Shown piece by piece: positions 10,010 to 22,407 of a DNA stretch of 64,000 nucleotides (position 1 is the first letter of the stretch; each line of letters begins with the position of its first letter). Location: positions 10,649,724 to 10,713,723 of the forward strand of contig NC_084815.1 of assembly GCF_963583255.1 (NCBI RefSeq), read 5' to 3'. The notes below the pieces were generated by a model that worked only from the letters and a program-made list of their open reading frames with translations, ran no database searches and was not told the origin of the DNA. Both the position numbers and the translations under genes were made by a program. The stretch comes from Pyrus communis (lineage: Eukaryota; Streptophyta; Magnoliopsida; Rosales; Rosaceae).

Positions 10010-11816
10010 TGATGCGAGATTTATACGCACACAAATTAAACCCTCTTTTCGTCAAATTGTAGTATATGTGCAAGTAGGGATCGTTTTGGACCGGGGATTA
10101 GGAGGGATTGTTAATCACTTGGATTTGACTCAAAAACATAAAAACACAATATAAAACACTAAACTAGACTCAAAGAATTCAAAAATACTTTAAAACATAA
10201 ACTAAACAGATTCTAAGCATTAAAGAACAAGAAAGTAAAGGGGGGTTTAGGTTTTACGAAAATTGAAATAACGAAACATGTTAATAAACTAGACAGAATG
10301 TAAATATGAATGTGATGGAATTGAATGGATGATAGAATAGCTAAGGGGGTCATCTCCACATATGTTACACTTGCATAATAAAACGATTTCCAATTGCATT
10401 TCAATAAATCATGAAACTCATCACCCCGGGTTAATTAGGTCCGCTTAAATTAACCGTCAAGTTTTCCTTAAGTTAATGAATTGGATGGGTTAGCGCAACG
10501 CAATTCACAACATTCTCCAAAAGTCCTTTACGTGAACAGCACAATAAAGATACAATCAAAGATCATTAAGCATTATGAAAACTATAAGTGTTGACGAGGC
10601 ATTCGTTACTATGATGAGCATGAAACTCGTGCCAAGAATTCATTTAACGCGATTGTTTATAAGCAACCTCCACTACTTGTGAATATAAGTTCATAACGAT
10701 TAGGTGAAAATCACTTATATTCTAGCGTCATATTCATGCATGAAAATTAAGCGCGCATTCTTAATAAACATACATAAATAAGTTATCAATCAAACGGTTA
10801 AACAAATTGAATCAACAACTTATGAAATGCAATTAGAAGTAATCAAATCAAAATGCAAGCATAAACATATATTTCGAATCACCCCTAGCTAAGGGGGGGT
10901 TTAGTTCCTCATACAAAACAAAGAGAATTAAAATTAAACATTGAAATCAAAGAAACACCTAAACATTCCAACAACTCAAACTTGAATTGTATGAACGTTT
11001 AGGCCCTCTTCTCTTCCTCTTTATTGTAGCATAAGGTCTAAGGATAGTTGGTTTGGGGGAATGGAAGTGTGGAATGGAGTGAGGAGTGATGGAAATGGAA
11101 AGATGGTTTTTGGATTCTAAGGGAGACTCACGGCTAAGAGAGAAAGGGATGTGTTTGTGGTGTGTTGTGTATGAAAATGAGATGTTCATTGAATGAATGA
11201 ATGCAAGGGTATTTATAGGAGTAGTGGAGGGAACATATGGCTATGTCATTTGTAGGTGAAGTAGGTGGATGTTGTAGGTGAAGTGGATGTTGTAGGTGAA
11301 GTAGGTGGATGTTATGTTAAGTGATAAGTGATAAGTGATATGATATGTGGTTATGATATGATAAGTGGTTATGATATGATAAGTGGTTAAGTGGTGATGA
11401 TAAGTGATAAGTGATTAAGTGATATGATATGTGGTGATGATAAGTGATAAGTGCATGTGGGTTAACTAATGAAGGAAATGCATGTGCAATGACAATGTGT
11501 TAGAATGGATGTGTGTTATGCATGGCATGATTGGGATTAGGAAAGGTTTAAATGTCCTAAAACTAAAGAGAACAAGGTTCCAACACTTTGGCTCCAATTA
11601 GGTCTTCAATTTCGTCCAACACTTTGGCTTCAAGCATAAGCTATCCGTCCTTAGCCCAAAAGTGCTCCAAAAGTCTCCAAAATGCATCTTTTTGCTCCTT
11701 TAGACCTTTGGACCTACAAACACACGAAAATAGCTTAAAGTACTAAAATAACTAAAGAAACATAACGTAAATGTACGAGAACAAGCCATTTAAGTCGCAT
11801 AAATATGCTCCTATCA
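10010..11816 (-). repeat. E2 5' LTR
   Basis: Bounded by TGATGCG (10010) and CTATCA (11816), i.e. TGATAG to CGCATCA on the minus strand; 1807 bp. A TATA box lies at 11210-11218 on the minus strand. U3 holds the CATCCACCTACTTCACC-type minisatellite at about 11228-11325, with fewer copies than in the C and E3 LTRs, next to degenerate TATCACTTATCA repeats (11326-11450). The short U5 word CTAATCCCCGG, complementary to the PBS end, is present. Confidence 0.9.
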
Positions 11817-12104
11817 CAGGCGTTGGCCCATGTTGGACACAGAACTCGCACACTGAACACTAAGTGCGAGGGACTCTTGAACGGCCAACTCATCGGACCG
11901 TCCTGACAGCAGCCTACTATCTTTTGGAGTGAGGAGGTTTTTAGCTACTATTGTAGCTGTTGTGGCGTCCTGCATCACAGAGTCTTCACCTGAAAGAGGA
12001 CCGTTAGAAGATAAAAAAGAAGGGCGCCATACATTACCTTGACGGGGCGCAACCGGATCGCTGCTGAGACTCAAATCTAAGCTAAGGTTCGATGAGTTTG
12101 CCAT
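11817..12104 (-). pseudogene. antisense EAR/coiled-coil gene of E3, truncated by E2
   Basis: The ATG is at 12104 on the minus strand. The first 96 codons match the E2 gene closely, including the LSLDLSL motif. The frame is cut just before the coiled-coil region by the LTR of E2. The first bases of that LTR (TGA) act as an in-frame stop at 11814-11816. The rest of the gene should lie left of the window beyond E2. Confidence 0.85.
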
Positions 12105-13350
12105 TTTTTTCAAAAGTGTTCAAAGAGAAGGGGTGGATGGAGTTAAAATTTCACAAAGGGCCGGAGTCGAGTTTCAGGAATGGGAAATCTTCAGAGTGTG
12201 TGTGTTGGGGTGATTGATAGCTCTATAAAAAGCCAAGACGACGCGTCCACCGATTCAAAGAGCCGGATTTTCCGGCGTAATTTAGGCGACGCCCCCTCGG
12301 CTTTTCAAGAAAACGCGTTCAACTTTGTCAAAAGATTTCTGACAAAGCTGAAAACACGTGGAGGCCATCATCGCATCTACACATCTTTAGCCGACAAGCG
12401 CAAAGTTCGGCGACGCTTTCTCTGCTTTTCAGAAGACGCGTGCAGCTTTGTCAAAAGGAGCCGCATCTGCACTACCACGTGTCGTTCAGAAAGCGAAGGG
12501 GCGTCGTTCAGAAATCGAAGGGGCGCCTGCTCAGAAATCGAAGAGGCGCCACTATTTCAAAGAACCGGATTTGCGGGATCAAAACGTTTGTCGACAAGGG
12601 TAAAAAGTACCACCACTTGATATTATCTCTATATATGTCGACCTTCGTCTTTTATGGCAGGGCAAACCTGAAGAAAATGCCCAACTCTCCCTCACCTCTG
12701 AGGGCGCACTCCCAGCAAAGCCTTTCAAAATACTCAATTCTTTCTTCTTCCCCAAAGATGATACCAGATGCCTGGAGTACATATGACCCAGGAGGAAACG
12801 GCGGATTGAAGCATGTGCTGATTCATTCGCCGCTTCTTCAAAGCAAAGGTATCTCATATCATCAAGGTCAAAAGCAAAAGTATCTCATATCATGCTCTTT
12901 CCCTGTCTTTTTCTTTGTCATTGTTCTTACTTGCATGGCAAAGTAAAAGAAGCAATCAGCCGGCACTTGGAGTCAGTCTTCCGATCTGGAGCCAACTGCC
13001 TGGAATCTATTCCTGATTGCTTACCTAGCGTTGCTCTCGAGTAGTCATCTTCAACGGTTGATACACTTCCAGAGAAGGGACCACTCCTGCAAAGATTGAA
13101 CAAAGAAACAGATAACAGGAGGAAGCTCAGACCTTCGGGGGAAACCAAAAGAACCATCCTGCTGCCCAGTTCAAGAACTAGCACAAAGGAAAATCAACGA
13201 TGGGCAGAAACCAGTTCAAGAGTAAGCATGTGGAATCACAAAGATCAAAGCCTCAATGCAATCACCAAGGAGAAGAGGGAATTTACACTCCATAACCAGA
13301 TTTGCGTCCCTAAACTCTTCTTTTTGTTAATTACATTATGCCATGTTTAA
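12105..13350 (+). promoter_or_regulatory. promoter module of the E3 antisense gene
   Basis: Read toward the minus strand it is the upstream region of the gene starting at 12104. It has the symmetrical TATA block (TCTATAAAAA, 12222-12231), G-boxes at 12355-12360 and 12476-12481, ACGCGT motifs, an inverted pair CTTTGTCA/TGACAAAG around 12323-12347, and short CAGAAATCGAAG repeats at about 12485-12545. A weak 168-codon sense frame (12440-12946) starts at GTG and is not convincing. Confidence 0.6.
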
Positions 13351-14327
13351 AATGTTTAGTTGCTTTTTGTGTGTTTACTTATGTTTTGTGTGAATCTATG
13401 CTTAAAACATTGAGGACAATGTTTGATTTAAGTGTGGGGGGGTAACTAAAGTGTTTTGATGCAAATTCGTAGGGTTTTATCCACCATAACTTCTAATGTT
13501 GTTCCTTGCTGTTTTAAGGTGTTTTTAAGTTGTTTTAGAGTGTTTTAGTGTGTTTTGTTTTATAATTCGAAAATCCCATAAAAATTTGAAAAATTGTTTT
13601 GAAAAACCCAAAAAGAGTTGTTTTAAAAGTCGTTTTTGTGTGTTTGTGTCTTAGGGTACCTTCCAACACAATGATAAGGATTTGGTTTATAATTGCATGA
13701 CGGTTAGAAAGAGTTATAAACATAGAGAAAAGTTTGATTTACTCTTGGTATATGCTTGGTTATGGTTATAATGTATGACTTCACATGCAATCATAAAAGA
13801 AAAATTCGTTTTTGTAACATGCTTGAAGGAAGAAACTCAAACAAACGCTACATCCCTGTGAGACTCGAGCCATTACTTTCTTTGGAGAGTTATTTTCTGT
13901 GATTCTTTATTTTCTAAAGTTGTTGCATGATCTCATTATTCCTTGCTTGGTTGCTACTTAGAATGCAATTGTATCATGATAGAACTAAATGCTAGAACTC
14001 ATGCCCATTTCATTCAAAGCATGTTATTGATTTGCATAACACATATTCAAGAAGAAGTTGTGTAGTGACCACCACCATAGCCAAATAGCCTTACTTCCCA
14101 TACTTCGTATATGTTGTAAGTTTTAACTCCGTTGAGCCTTGTTTAGCCTTTATTCTTTGTTTACCCACATTTTCCTCACCTAGCCTAGTTTAGGGCAATC
14201 CCCACCCTTGTTCTTAAAAGATAGTGAGCATGACTTAATTGAATTCCTTTTGAGTTACATTATGAAAGAAAATAAGTGTGGGGGAGAGAATGTTTAAGTG
14301 TTTATGTTTTGAGATTCAAAAGAAAAG

Positions 14328-14362
<35 letters not shown>

Positions 14363-15167
14363 AAAAAAAAAGAAAGAAAGAAAAAAGAGCTTAAAAAAAA
14401 AAATGAAAATAAGTGAAAATGAACTCACGAGCGTTGATGGTTGAAGAAAGGGTCAAAAAAAATTGAATATGGCCCTAAGTTCTGTGTAATTCCCCCTTGG
14501 GTGATCAAAGTTGACTTCTACATTCTAAAGGAAATTCTAAGTGCCTAATTCAATACTTTGCTCACTATTGCTTGAAGAACGTTTGTTATCCTTACCTTTC
14601 ATTTTTAGCCAATTACCCCAAGCCCCGTTACAACCCTTGACTTCTATATTGAGTGTTATGTATTTCAATTGTGGAGTTTGAACTTGGTATGAGCTTATGG
14701 TGTCACTGGTTCTCGCGTCTAAGTAGTAGCATTCCATTCATGAGATCATATCTAAACATGCTTATTAACTCCAGAAAATGCTTTCCTTATTATAACATAT
14801 GTGAGTGTTCGTCTACATGTTTACATCAATCTTCTCACATATACCTAGTGCAGGGTGTGTAGTCAGAAAATCTGTGTGAAAAACGAGAGTACATCTAGTA
14901 AGAAATTGAGGGAATTCTCTAAGGCATGTTACTACATTCAAAACATGGTTTTAAATGCTTAATTGTGAACTAGTATGTGGTGACTATGATTAAGAATGTA
15001 CTTAAGTGTAAAGATGGCTCAAATCTGTGAGAATAATGATTTTTAACTTGTCATGTGCATTGGAAGTCCCTGATACGATTGTTGGAAGGTGTAGGTTGTG
15101 TTTTGTTCTTTTTGTTTTGTTTTTCTGTTTTGCTCGAGGACTAGCAAAAGCTAAGTGTGGGGGTATT
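13351..15167 (+). other. E3 3' non-coding region
   Basis: Three purine tracts, at about 13430-13441, 14275-14287 and 15153-15167, the last one touching the LTR. A/G-rich simple sequence lies at 14320-14405. A frame of about 69 codons at 14653-14862 recurs in other copies but begins at GTG, so I do not call it a gene. Confidence 0.75.
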
Positions 15168-17176
15168 TGATAGGAGCATATTTATGCGACTTAAATGGCT
15201 TGTTCTCGTACATTTACGTTATGTTTCTTTAGTTATTTTAGTACTTTAAGCTATTTTCGTGTGTTTGTAGGTCCAAAGGGCTAAAGGAGCAAAAAGATGC
15301 ATTTTGGAGACTTTTGGAGCACTTTTGGGCTAAGGACGGATAGCTTATGCTTGAAGCCAAAGTGTTGGACGAAATTGAAGACCTAATTGGAGCCAAAGTG
15401 TTGGAACCTTGTTCTCTTTAGTTTTAGGACATTTAAACCTTTCCTAATCCCAATCATGCCATGCATAACACACATCCATTCTAACACATTGTCATTGCAC
15501 ATGCATTTCCTTCATTAGTTAACCCACATGCACTTATCACTTATCATCACCACATATCATATCACTTAATCACTTATCACTTATCATCACCACTTAACCA
15601 CTTATCATATCATAACCACATATCATATCACTTATCACTTATCACTTAACATAACATCCACCTACTTCACCTACAACATCCACTTCACCTACAACATCCA
15701 CCCACTTCACCTACAACATCCACCTACTTCACCTACAACATCCACCCACTTCACCTACAACATCCACCCACTTCACCTACAACATCCACCTACTTCACCT
15801 ACAACATCCACCTACTTCACCTACAAATGACATAGCCATATGTTCCCTCCACTACTCCTATAAATACCCTTGCATTCATTCATTCATGGACATCTCATTT
15901 CATACACAACACACCATTTTTCCATTTCCCTTGTAATCCAAACACCATTTTTCCATTTCCCTATTAATCCAAACACCACTCCCCAAACCATTCACACCAT
16001 CAAACTATCCTTAGACCTTGTGCTACAACAACGAGGAAGAGAAGAGTGCCTAAACGTTCATACAATTCAAGTTTGAGTTGTTGGAATGTTTAGGTGTTTC
16101 TTTGATTTCAATGTTTAAATTCAATTCTCTTTGTTTGTACGTATGAGGAATGGAAGAGAAGAGTGCCTAAACGTTCATACAATTCAAGTTTGAGTTGTTG
16201 GAATGTTTAGGTATTTCTTTGATTTCAAAGTTATAATAAACTAAACCCCCTTTAGCTAGGGGGTGATTCGAAATATATGTTTATGTTTGCATTTTGATTT
16301 GATTACTTCTAATTGCATTTCATAAGTTGTTGATTCAATTTGTTTAACCGTTTGATTGATAACTTATTTATGTATGTTTATTAAGAATGCGCGCTTAATT
16401 TTCATGCATGAATATGACGCTAGAATATAAGTGATTTTCACCTAATCGTTATGAACTTATATTCACAAGTAGTGGAGGTTGCTTATAAACAATCGCGTTA
16501 AATGAATTCTTGGCACGAGTTTCATGCTCATCATAGTAACGAATGCCTCGTCAACACTTATAGTTTTCATAATGCTTAATGATCTTTGATTGTATCTTTA
16601 TTGTGCTGTTCACGTAAAGGACTTTTGGAGAATGTTGTGAATTGCGTTGCGCTAACCCATCCAATTCATTAACTTAAGGAAAACTTGACCGTTAATTTAA
16701 GCGGACCTAATTAACCCGGGGTGATGAGTTTCATAATTTATTGAAATGTAATTGGAAATCTTTTTATTATGCAAGTGTAACATGTGTGGAGATGAACCCC
16801 TTGGCTAGCATCCATTCATCCATACTTTCATCATATTCATATTTACATATTTTTTATTCTGTCTAGTTTATTTAACTTGTTTCGTTATTTCAATTTTCGT
16901 ATAAACTTAAATCTCCCTTTACTTTAATGTCAATTTAGTTAGAAATCATTTTAGTTTGTGTTTTTAAAAGCATTTTGAGTCTTTGGTTTGTCTTAGTGTT
17001 TTAAAGTTTAGTTTTACATTCTTTGAGTCTAGTTTAGTGTTTTATATTGTGTTTTTACGTTGAGTCAAATCCAAGTGATTAACAATCCCTCCTAATCCCC
17101 GGTCCAGAACGATCCCTACTTATACTACAATTGTCAAAAAGAGGGTTTAATTTGTGCGCGTATAAATCCCGCATCA
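15168..17176 (+). repeat. E3 3' LTR
   Basis: TGATAGG at 15168 to CGCATCA at 17176, 2009 bp. The minisatellite of CATCCACCTACTTCACC type is at about 15652-15825 and the TATA box CTATAAATA at 15858-15866. The R-region block with AGAGTGCCTAAACGTTC is tandemly duplicated (about 16029-16095 and 16148-16220). The C/G hairpin is at about 16246-16263 and the PBS-complementary word CTAATCCCCGG at about 17091-17102. Confidence 0.9.
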
Positions 17177-18430
17177 TGTGTATGTTGGCGGTGATCGATA
17201 GCTCTATAAAAAGCCAAGGCGACGCGTCCACCGATTCAAAGAGCCGGAATTTCCGGCGTAAGTTAGGCGACGCTTTCTCGGCTTTTCAGAAAACGCGTTC
17301 AACTTTGTCAAAAGATTTCTGACAAAGCTGAAAACACGTGGAGGCCATCATCGCAACTACACGTCTTTAGCCGACAAGCGCAAAGTTCGGCGACGCTTTC
17401 TCTGCTTTTCAGAAAACGCGTGCAGCTTTGTCAAAAGGAGCCGCATCCGCACTACCACGTGTCGTTCAGAAAGAGAAGGGGCGTCGTTCAGAAATCGAAG
17501 GGGCGCCTGCTCAGAAATCGAAGAGGCGTTGTTCTGATATCGAAGAGACATTTGTCGACAAGGGTAAAAGAACAGTACCACCACTTGATATTATCTCTAT
17601 ATATGTCGACCTTCGTCTTTTATGGCAAGGCAAACCTGAAGAAAAATGCCCAACTCTCCCTCACCTCTGAGGGCGCACTCCCAGCAAAGCCTTTCGAAAG
17701 ACTCAATTCTTTCTTCTTCCCCAAAGATGATACCAGATGCCTGGAGTACATATGACCCAGGAGGAAACAGCACAACAAATACATGTGCTGATTCATTCAC
17801 CGCTTCTTCAAAAGCAAAGGTATCTCATATCATCAAGGTCAAAAGCAAAAGTATCTCATATCATGCTCTTTCCCTGTCTTTTTCTTTGTCCTTGTTCTTA
17901 CTCGCATGGCAAAGTAAAAGAAGCAATCAGCCGGCACTTGGAGTCAATCTTCCGATCTGGAGCCAACTGCCTGGAATCTATTCCTGATTGCTTACCTAGT
18001 GTTGCTCTCAAGTAGTCATCTTCAACGGTTGATACACTTCCGGAGAAGGGACCACTTCTGCAAAGGGGAGCGAGTAAGGCAAGTGAAAATGATACATTGA
18101 AGCATGTGGAGACAAACATAGGCTGAGTTATCCTCCAACCCTTTTCAATACGAATTGGAAAGATTGAACAAAGAAACAGACCAAAGGGGTAAGCTCAGAC
18201 CTTCGGGGAAGACCAAAAGAATCCTCCAGCCCAGTAGCACAAAGGAAAATCAACAAGTGGAGGAGACCAAAAGAATCATGCAGCCCAGTTCAAGTGTATG
18301 CCTGTGGAATCACCAAGATCAATGCCTCAATGCAATCACCAAGGAGAAAAGGGAATTTACACTCCATAACCAGATTTGCGTCCCTAAACTCTTCTCTTTG
18401 TTAATTACATTCTGCCATGCTTAGTATGTT
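17177..18430 (+). promoter_or_regulatory. promoter module of the E4 antisense gene (gene itself left of the window)
   Basis: Contains the TATA block (TCTATAAAAA, about 17202-17212), G-boxes at 17335-17340 and 17456-17461, ACGCGT motifs and CAGAAATCGAAG repeats (about 17465-17530). E3 inserted about 25 bp from the TATA block and separated it from the gene. Confidence 0.6.
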
Positions 18431-20152
18431 TAAATGCTTTTTGTGTGTTTACTTATGTTTTGTGTGAATCTATGCTTAAAACATTGAGGACAATGTTTGA
18501 TTTAAGTGTGGGGGGGGGGGGTAACTAATGTTGTTAATGCAAATTCGTGGGATTTTATCACCCATAACTTCAAATGGTGTTCCTTGCTGTTTTAAGGTGT
18601 TTTTAAATTGTTTTAGAGTGTTTTAGTGTGTTTTGTTTTATAACTCCGAAAATCACATAAAAATTTGAAAAACATGTTTTAAAAAGCCTAAAAAGAATGT
18701 TTTGAGTCGTTTTTGTGTGTTTGTGTCTTAGGGTACCTTCCAACACAATGATAAGGATTTGGTTTGTAATTGCATGACTGTTAAAGAGAGTTATAAACAT
18801 GGATGAAAGTTTGATTTACTCTTGGTATATGCTTGGTTATGGTTATAATGTATGACTTCACATGCAATCATAAAAGAAAAATTCGTTTTTGTAACATGCT
18901 TGAAGGAAGGAACTCAAACAAACGCTACAACCCTGTGAGACTCGAGCCATTACCTTCTTTGGAGAGTTATTTTCTGTGATTCTTTGTTTTCTAAAGTTCT
19001 TGCATGATCTCATTATTCCTTGCTTGGTTGCTACTTAGAATGCAATTGTATCATGATAGAACTAAATACTAGAACTTATATCCGTTTCATTCAAAGCATG
19101 ACATTGAATTGCATAACATATATCAAGATGAAGTTGTGTAGTTGCCACCATAACCAAATAGCCTTACTTCCCATATTTGGTATTTGTTGTAAGTTTTAAC
19201 CCCGTTGAGCCTCGTTTAGCCTTTATTCTTTGTTAACCCACATCACCCCTTACCTAGCCTAGAGTAGGACTTTCCTATACCCTTGTTCTTAAAGTATAGT
19301 GAGCGTGACTTAAATGAATTCCTTTTGAGTTACATTATGCAAGAAAATGAGTGTGGGGGAGTAAAAGTTTGTTCTTACGTTTATATGTATGTTTTGAGAT
19401 TCAAAAGAAAAAGAAGAAGAAAAGAAAAAAAAAAAGAGTGAAAATAAGTAAGAATGAACTCACGAGCGTTGATGGTTGAAGAAAGGGTCCAAAAAGTTGA
19501 ATATGGCCCTAAGTTTTGTGTGACTTTCCCTTGGGTGTTCAAAGTTGACTTCTGCGTTCTTAAGGGAATTCTAAGTGCCTAATTCAATACTTTGCTCACT
19601 ATTGCTTTAAGAATGTTTGTTTATCCCTTCTTTGTTAGCCAAACACCTTTAGCCCCGTTTCAACCCTTATGCTTCTATCTTGATCGTTATGTGTTCAATA
19701 ATGTGGAGTTTGGAATTGATATGAGCTTATGGAATCACTGGTTCTCATTCTAAGTAGTAGCATTCCATTCATGAGATCATATTCATGTCATTATCGTAAA
19801 TCCAGAAAATGCTTTCCTTGTTTTAACATATGTGAGTGTTCGTCTACATGTTTACATCAATTTCTCACATATAACTAGTGTAGGGTGTGTAGTCAGAAAA
19901 TCTGTGTGAAAATAGAGTGCATTCTAATAAGAAATTGAGGAAATTCTCTAAGGCATGTTACAACATTCAAATCATGGTTTTAAAATGCTTAATTGTGAAC
20001 TAGTATGTGGTGACTATGAGTAAGAATGTACTTAAGTGTAAAGATGGCTAAAATCTGTGGGAATAATGATTTTTAACTTGTCATGTGCATTGGAAATCCC
20101 TGAGACGATTGTTGGAAGGTTTAGGTTGTGTTTTACTTGTTTAGTGTCGTTT
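18431..20152 (+). other. E4 3' non-coding region without terminal purine tract
   Basis: Purine tracts at 18504-18521 (with an unusually long G run) and about 19349-19361. The third tract, and the CTCGAGGACTAGCAAAAG sequence that normally precedes the LTR, are absent: the region passes straight into TGATAGG at 20153. Positions 19650-19824 are nearly the exact reverse complement of 22232-22407. Confidence 0.7.
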
Positions 20153-22231
20153 TGATAGGAGCATATTTAGGCGACTTACTTAGCTTGTTTTCGTGCATTT
20201 ATATTGTTAATTCATAGTTGTTTTAGTAGTTTAAGCTATTTTCGTGTGTTTTTAGGTTCATATGGCTAAGGAAGCAAAAAGATGCATTTTGGAGCATTTT
20301 GGAGCAAAATTGGACTTGGAATGGATAGCTTATGTTTGGAGCAAAAGGAATGGACGAAATTGAAGGATTCCTAATCCATTGCAGCCACATGCACATTCAA
20401 TCATTCACACCAAAACCTTGCACATGCAATCCCTTTAATTAATTCAACCTAGCTGTCATTGCACATGCATTCACTCTTTAACCCACATGCATTTCCACCC
20501 ACATGCACTCCCATTCTTTAATCCATTCAGCCACAAGACATTATCATTGCACCACATTCAGCCATTCCATCTCCCATTTCAGATTGCATTCCAATCATTC
20601 CAATCAAATCACATGCACTCCCACCCTTTAAATCACATGCATTCCCTTCATAAATCAGCCACATGCACTCATAATCATTCAACCAACCTAGCTGTCATGT
20701 TTCCCCTTTCATCATTCCCTCACATTCTTTAATTCAGCCAACACATGCTTACACATGCATTTCCAACCCACATGCATCCTTTAATCATTCAAACATGCAG
20801 CCACATTCCCTCCTAGCTGTCATGTTCCCCCCATTTCACCTATAAATAAGCATGCATTACACCTCAATTCATTCAATTCGTCCATATTCAGAAAATCATC
20901 CAAAACACCACTCCAACCACTCCCCATCCCTCCAAAACACTTCACACTATCCCAAAACTCACCTTAGACCTTGTGATACAACAACGAGGAAGAGAAGAGT
21001 GCCTAAACGTTCATACAATTCAAGTTTGAGTTGTTGGAATGTTTAGGTGTTTCTTTGATCTCAATGTTTAAATTCAATTCTCTTTGTTTTGTACGTATGA
21101 GGAATGGAAGAGAAGAGTGCCTAAACGTTCATACAATTCAAGTTTGAGTTGTTGGAATGTTTAGGTGTTTCTTTGATTTCAAAGTTATGAGGAACTAAAC
21201 CCCCCCTTGGCTAGGGGGGGATTCGAAATATATGTTTATGCTTGCATTTTGATTTGATTACTTCTAATTGCGTTTCATAAGTTGTGGATTCAATTTGTTT
21301 AACCGTTTGATTGATAACTTATTTATGTATGTCTATTGAGAATGCGCGCTTAATTTTCATGCATGAATATGACGCTAGAATATAAGTGAGTTTCACCTAA
21401 TAGTTACGAACTTATATTCGCAAGTAGTGGAGGTTGCTTATAAACAATCGCGTTAAACGAATTCTTGGCATAAGTTTCATGCGTTTTCCATAGTAACGAA
21501 TGCCTCGTCAACACTTATAATTTTCATAGAGCGTAATGATTCTTGCTTGTATCTCTATTATGCAATCATGTAGGGGACTTGTGGGGAATGTTTTGGGTTG
21601 TCGTATGCAATCATCCAATCCAATAACGTTAGGAAGATTTGAAAGTTAATTTAAGCGGACCTAATTAACTTGGAGCGTTGAGAATTCATGGTTTATTGAA
21701 ATGCAATTGGAAATCGTTTTATTATGCAAGTGTAACATGTATGGAGATGAACCCCTTAGCTATTCTATCATCCATTCATTCCATTTCATCACATTCATCT
21801 TTACTATCTGTTTTTACTTACAATCTGTTCTTTTAATTTAAATTCGTCAAAACCTAAATCCCCCTTTACTTTCTTGTCGAATTAGTTAGAAATCAATTTA
21901 GTTTGTGTTTATAAGTGTTGTGATTAAATTTGTTACATAAATTCGTCCAAATTCACCAAAGTGCTCAAAACTGCCCAGAAAGTGATTTTAAGGCAGTTTT
22001 GAGTGTTTTGGGTGATGTTTGAGTCTTTTCGTTTGTTTTAGTGTTTTAAAGTTTAGTTTTGCATTCTTTGAGTCTAGTATAGTGTTTCATATTGTTATTT
22101 TACGTTTTTGAGTCAAATCCAAGTGGTTAAAAATCCCTCCTAATCCCCGGTCCAGAACGATCCCTACTTACATACTTACTACAATTGTCAAAAAGAGGGT
22201 TTAATTTGTGTGCGTATAATTCTACGCATCA
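20153..22231 (+). repeat. E4 LTR, rich in RY (CATGCA) motifs
   Basis: TGATAGG at 20153 to CGCATCA at 22231. U3 (about 20380-20850) contains about 12 CATGCA words. The TATA box is at 20840-20848. The R block is duplicated (about 20990-21060 and 21110-21180). The C/G hairpin is at about 21200-21222 and the 12-bp inverted repeat CTCAAAACTGCC/GGCAGTTTTGAG at 21964-22003. Confidence 0.85.
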
Positions 22232-22407
22232 TATAACAAGGAAAGCATTTTCTGGATTTATGATAATGACATGAATATGATCTCATGAATGGAATGCTAC
22301 TACTTAGGATGAGAACCAGTGATTCCATAAGCTCATATCAATTCCAAACTCCACATTATTGAACACATAACGATCAAGATAGAAGCATAAGGGTTGAAAC
22401 GGGGCTA
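22232..22407 (-). mobile_element. E5, left fragment (3' region, minus strand)
   Basis: This 176-bp piece of minus-strand 3' region continues directly at 36640 once the S1 insertion is removed. The five bases GGCTA at its right end (22403-22407) recur at 36640-36644 as the S1 target duplication. It differs from the matching part of E4 at only about two positions. Confidence 0.85.

Larger units (their letters stand above)
5203..11816 (-). mobile_element. E2: non-autonomous Athila-like element, 5' LTR to 3' region
   Basis: Read on the minus strand: 5' LTR (11816-10010), PBS, gag-linker ORF (9897-8758), the antisense gene (on the plus strand, 8024-8701), its promoter module, purine tracts and part of the 3' region, cut at 5203 by E1. 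The 3' LTR is left of the window. E2 is inserted in the antisense gene of E3. Its right flank CAGGC (11817-11821) should recur at its left end outside the window. This is the most complete copy of the non-autonomous type apart from C. Confidence 0.88.
11817..17176 (+). mobile_element. E3: 3' part of a non-autonomous Athila-like element
   Basis: Contains the 5' portion of an antisense gene (cut by E2), the promoter module, the 3' non-coding region and the 3' LTR. The 5' LTR, PBS and gag-linker ORF must lie left of the window. It was inserted into the promoter module of E4, whose sequence resumes at 17177. TGTGT (17177-17181) is the expected target duplication. Confidence 0.85.
17177..22231 (+). 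mobile_element. E4: 3' part of a non-autonomous Athila-like element
   Basis: Comprises the promoter module from just before its TATA block, the 3' region and an LTR. It is of the same subfamily as E5: both have the extra block with GGGGAGCGAGTAAGGC (E4 at about 18062-18160). It is followed at 22232 by minus-strand E5 sequence, so E4 appears to sit inside E5, with TATAA (22232-22236) as the expected target duplication. The polypurine tract next to its LTR is missing. Confidence 0.75.

Noticed and set aside
14653..14862. Recurring frame of about 65 codons in the 3' region, possibly an envelope remnant (also near 2090, 5483 reversed, 42662 reversed, 54665)
   Set aside because: It begins at non-ATG codons, ends at different places and has no signal peptide or convincing membrane segment.
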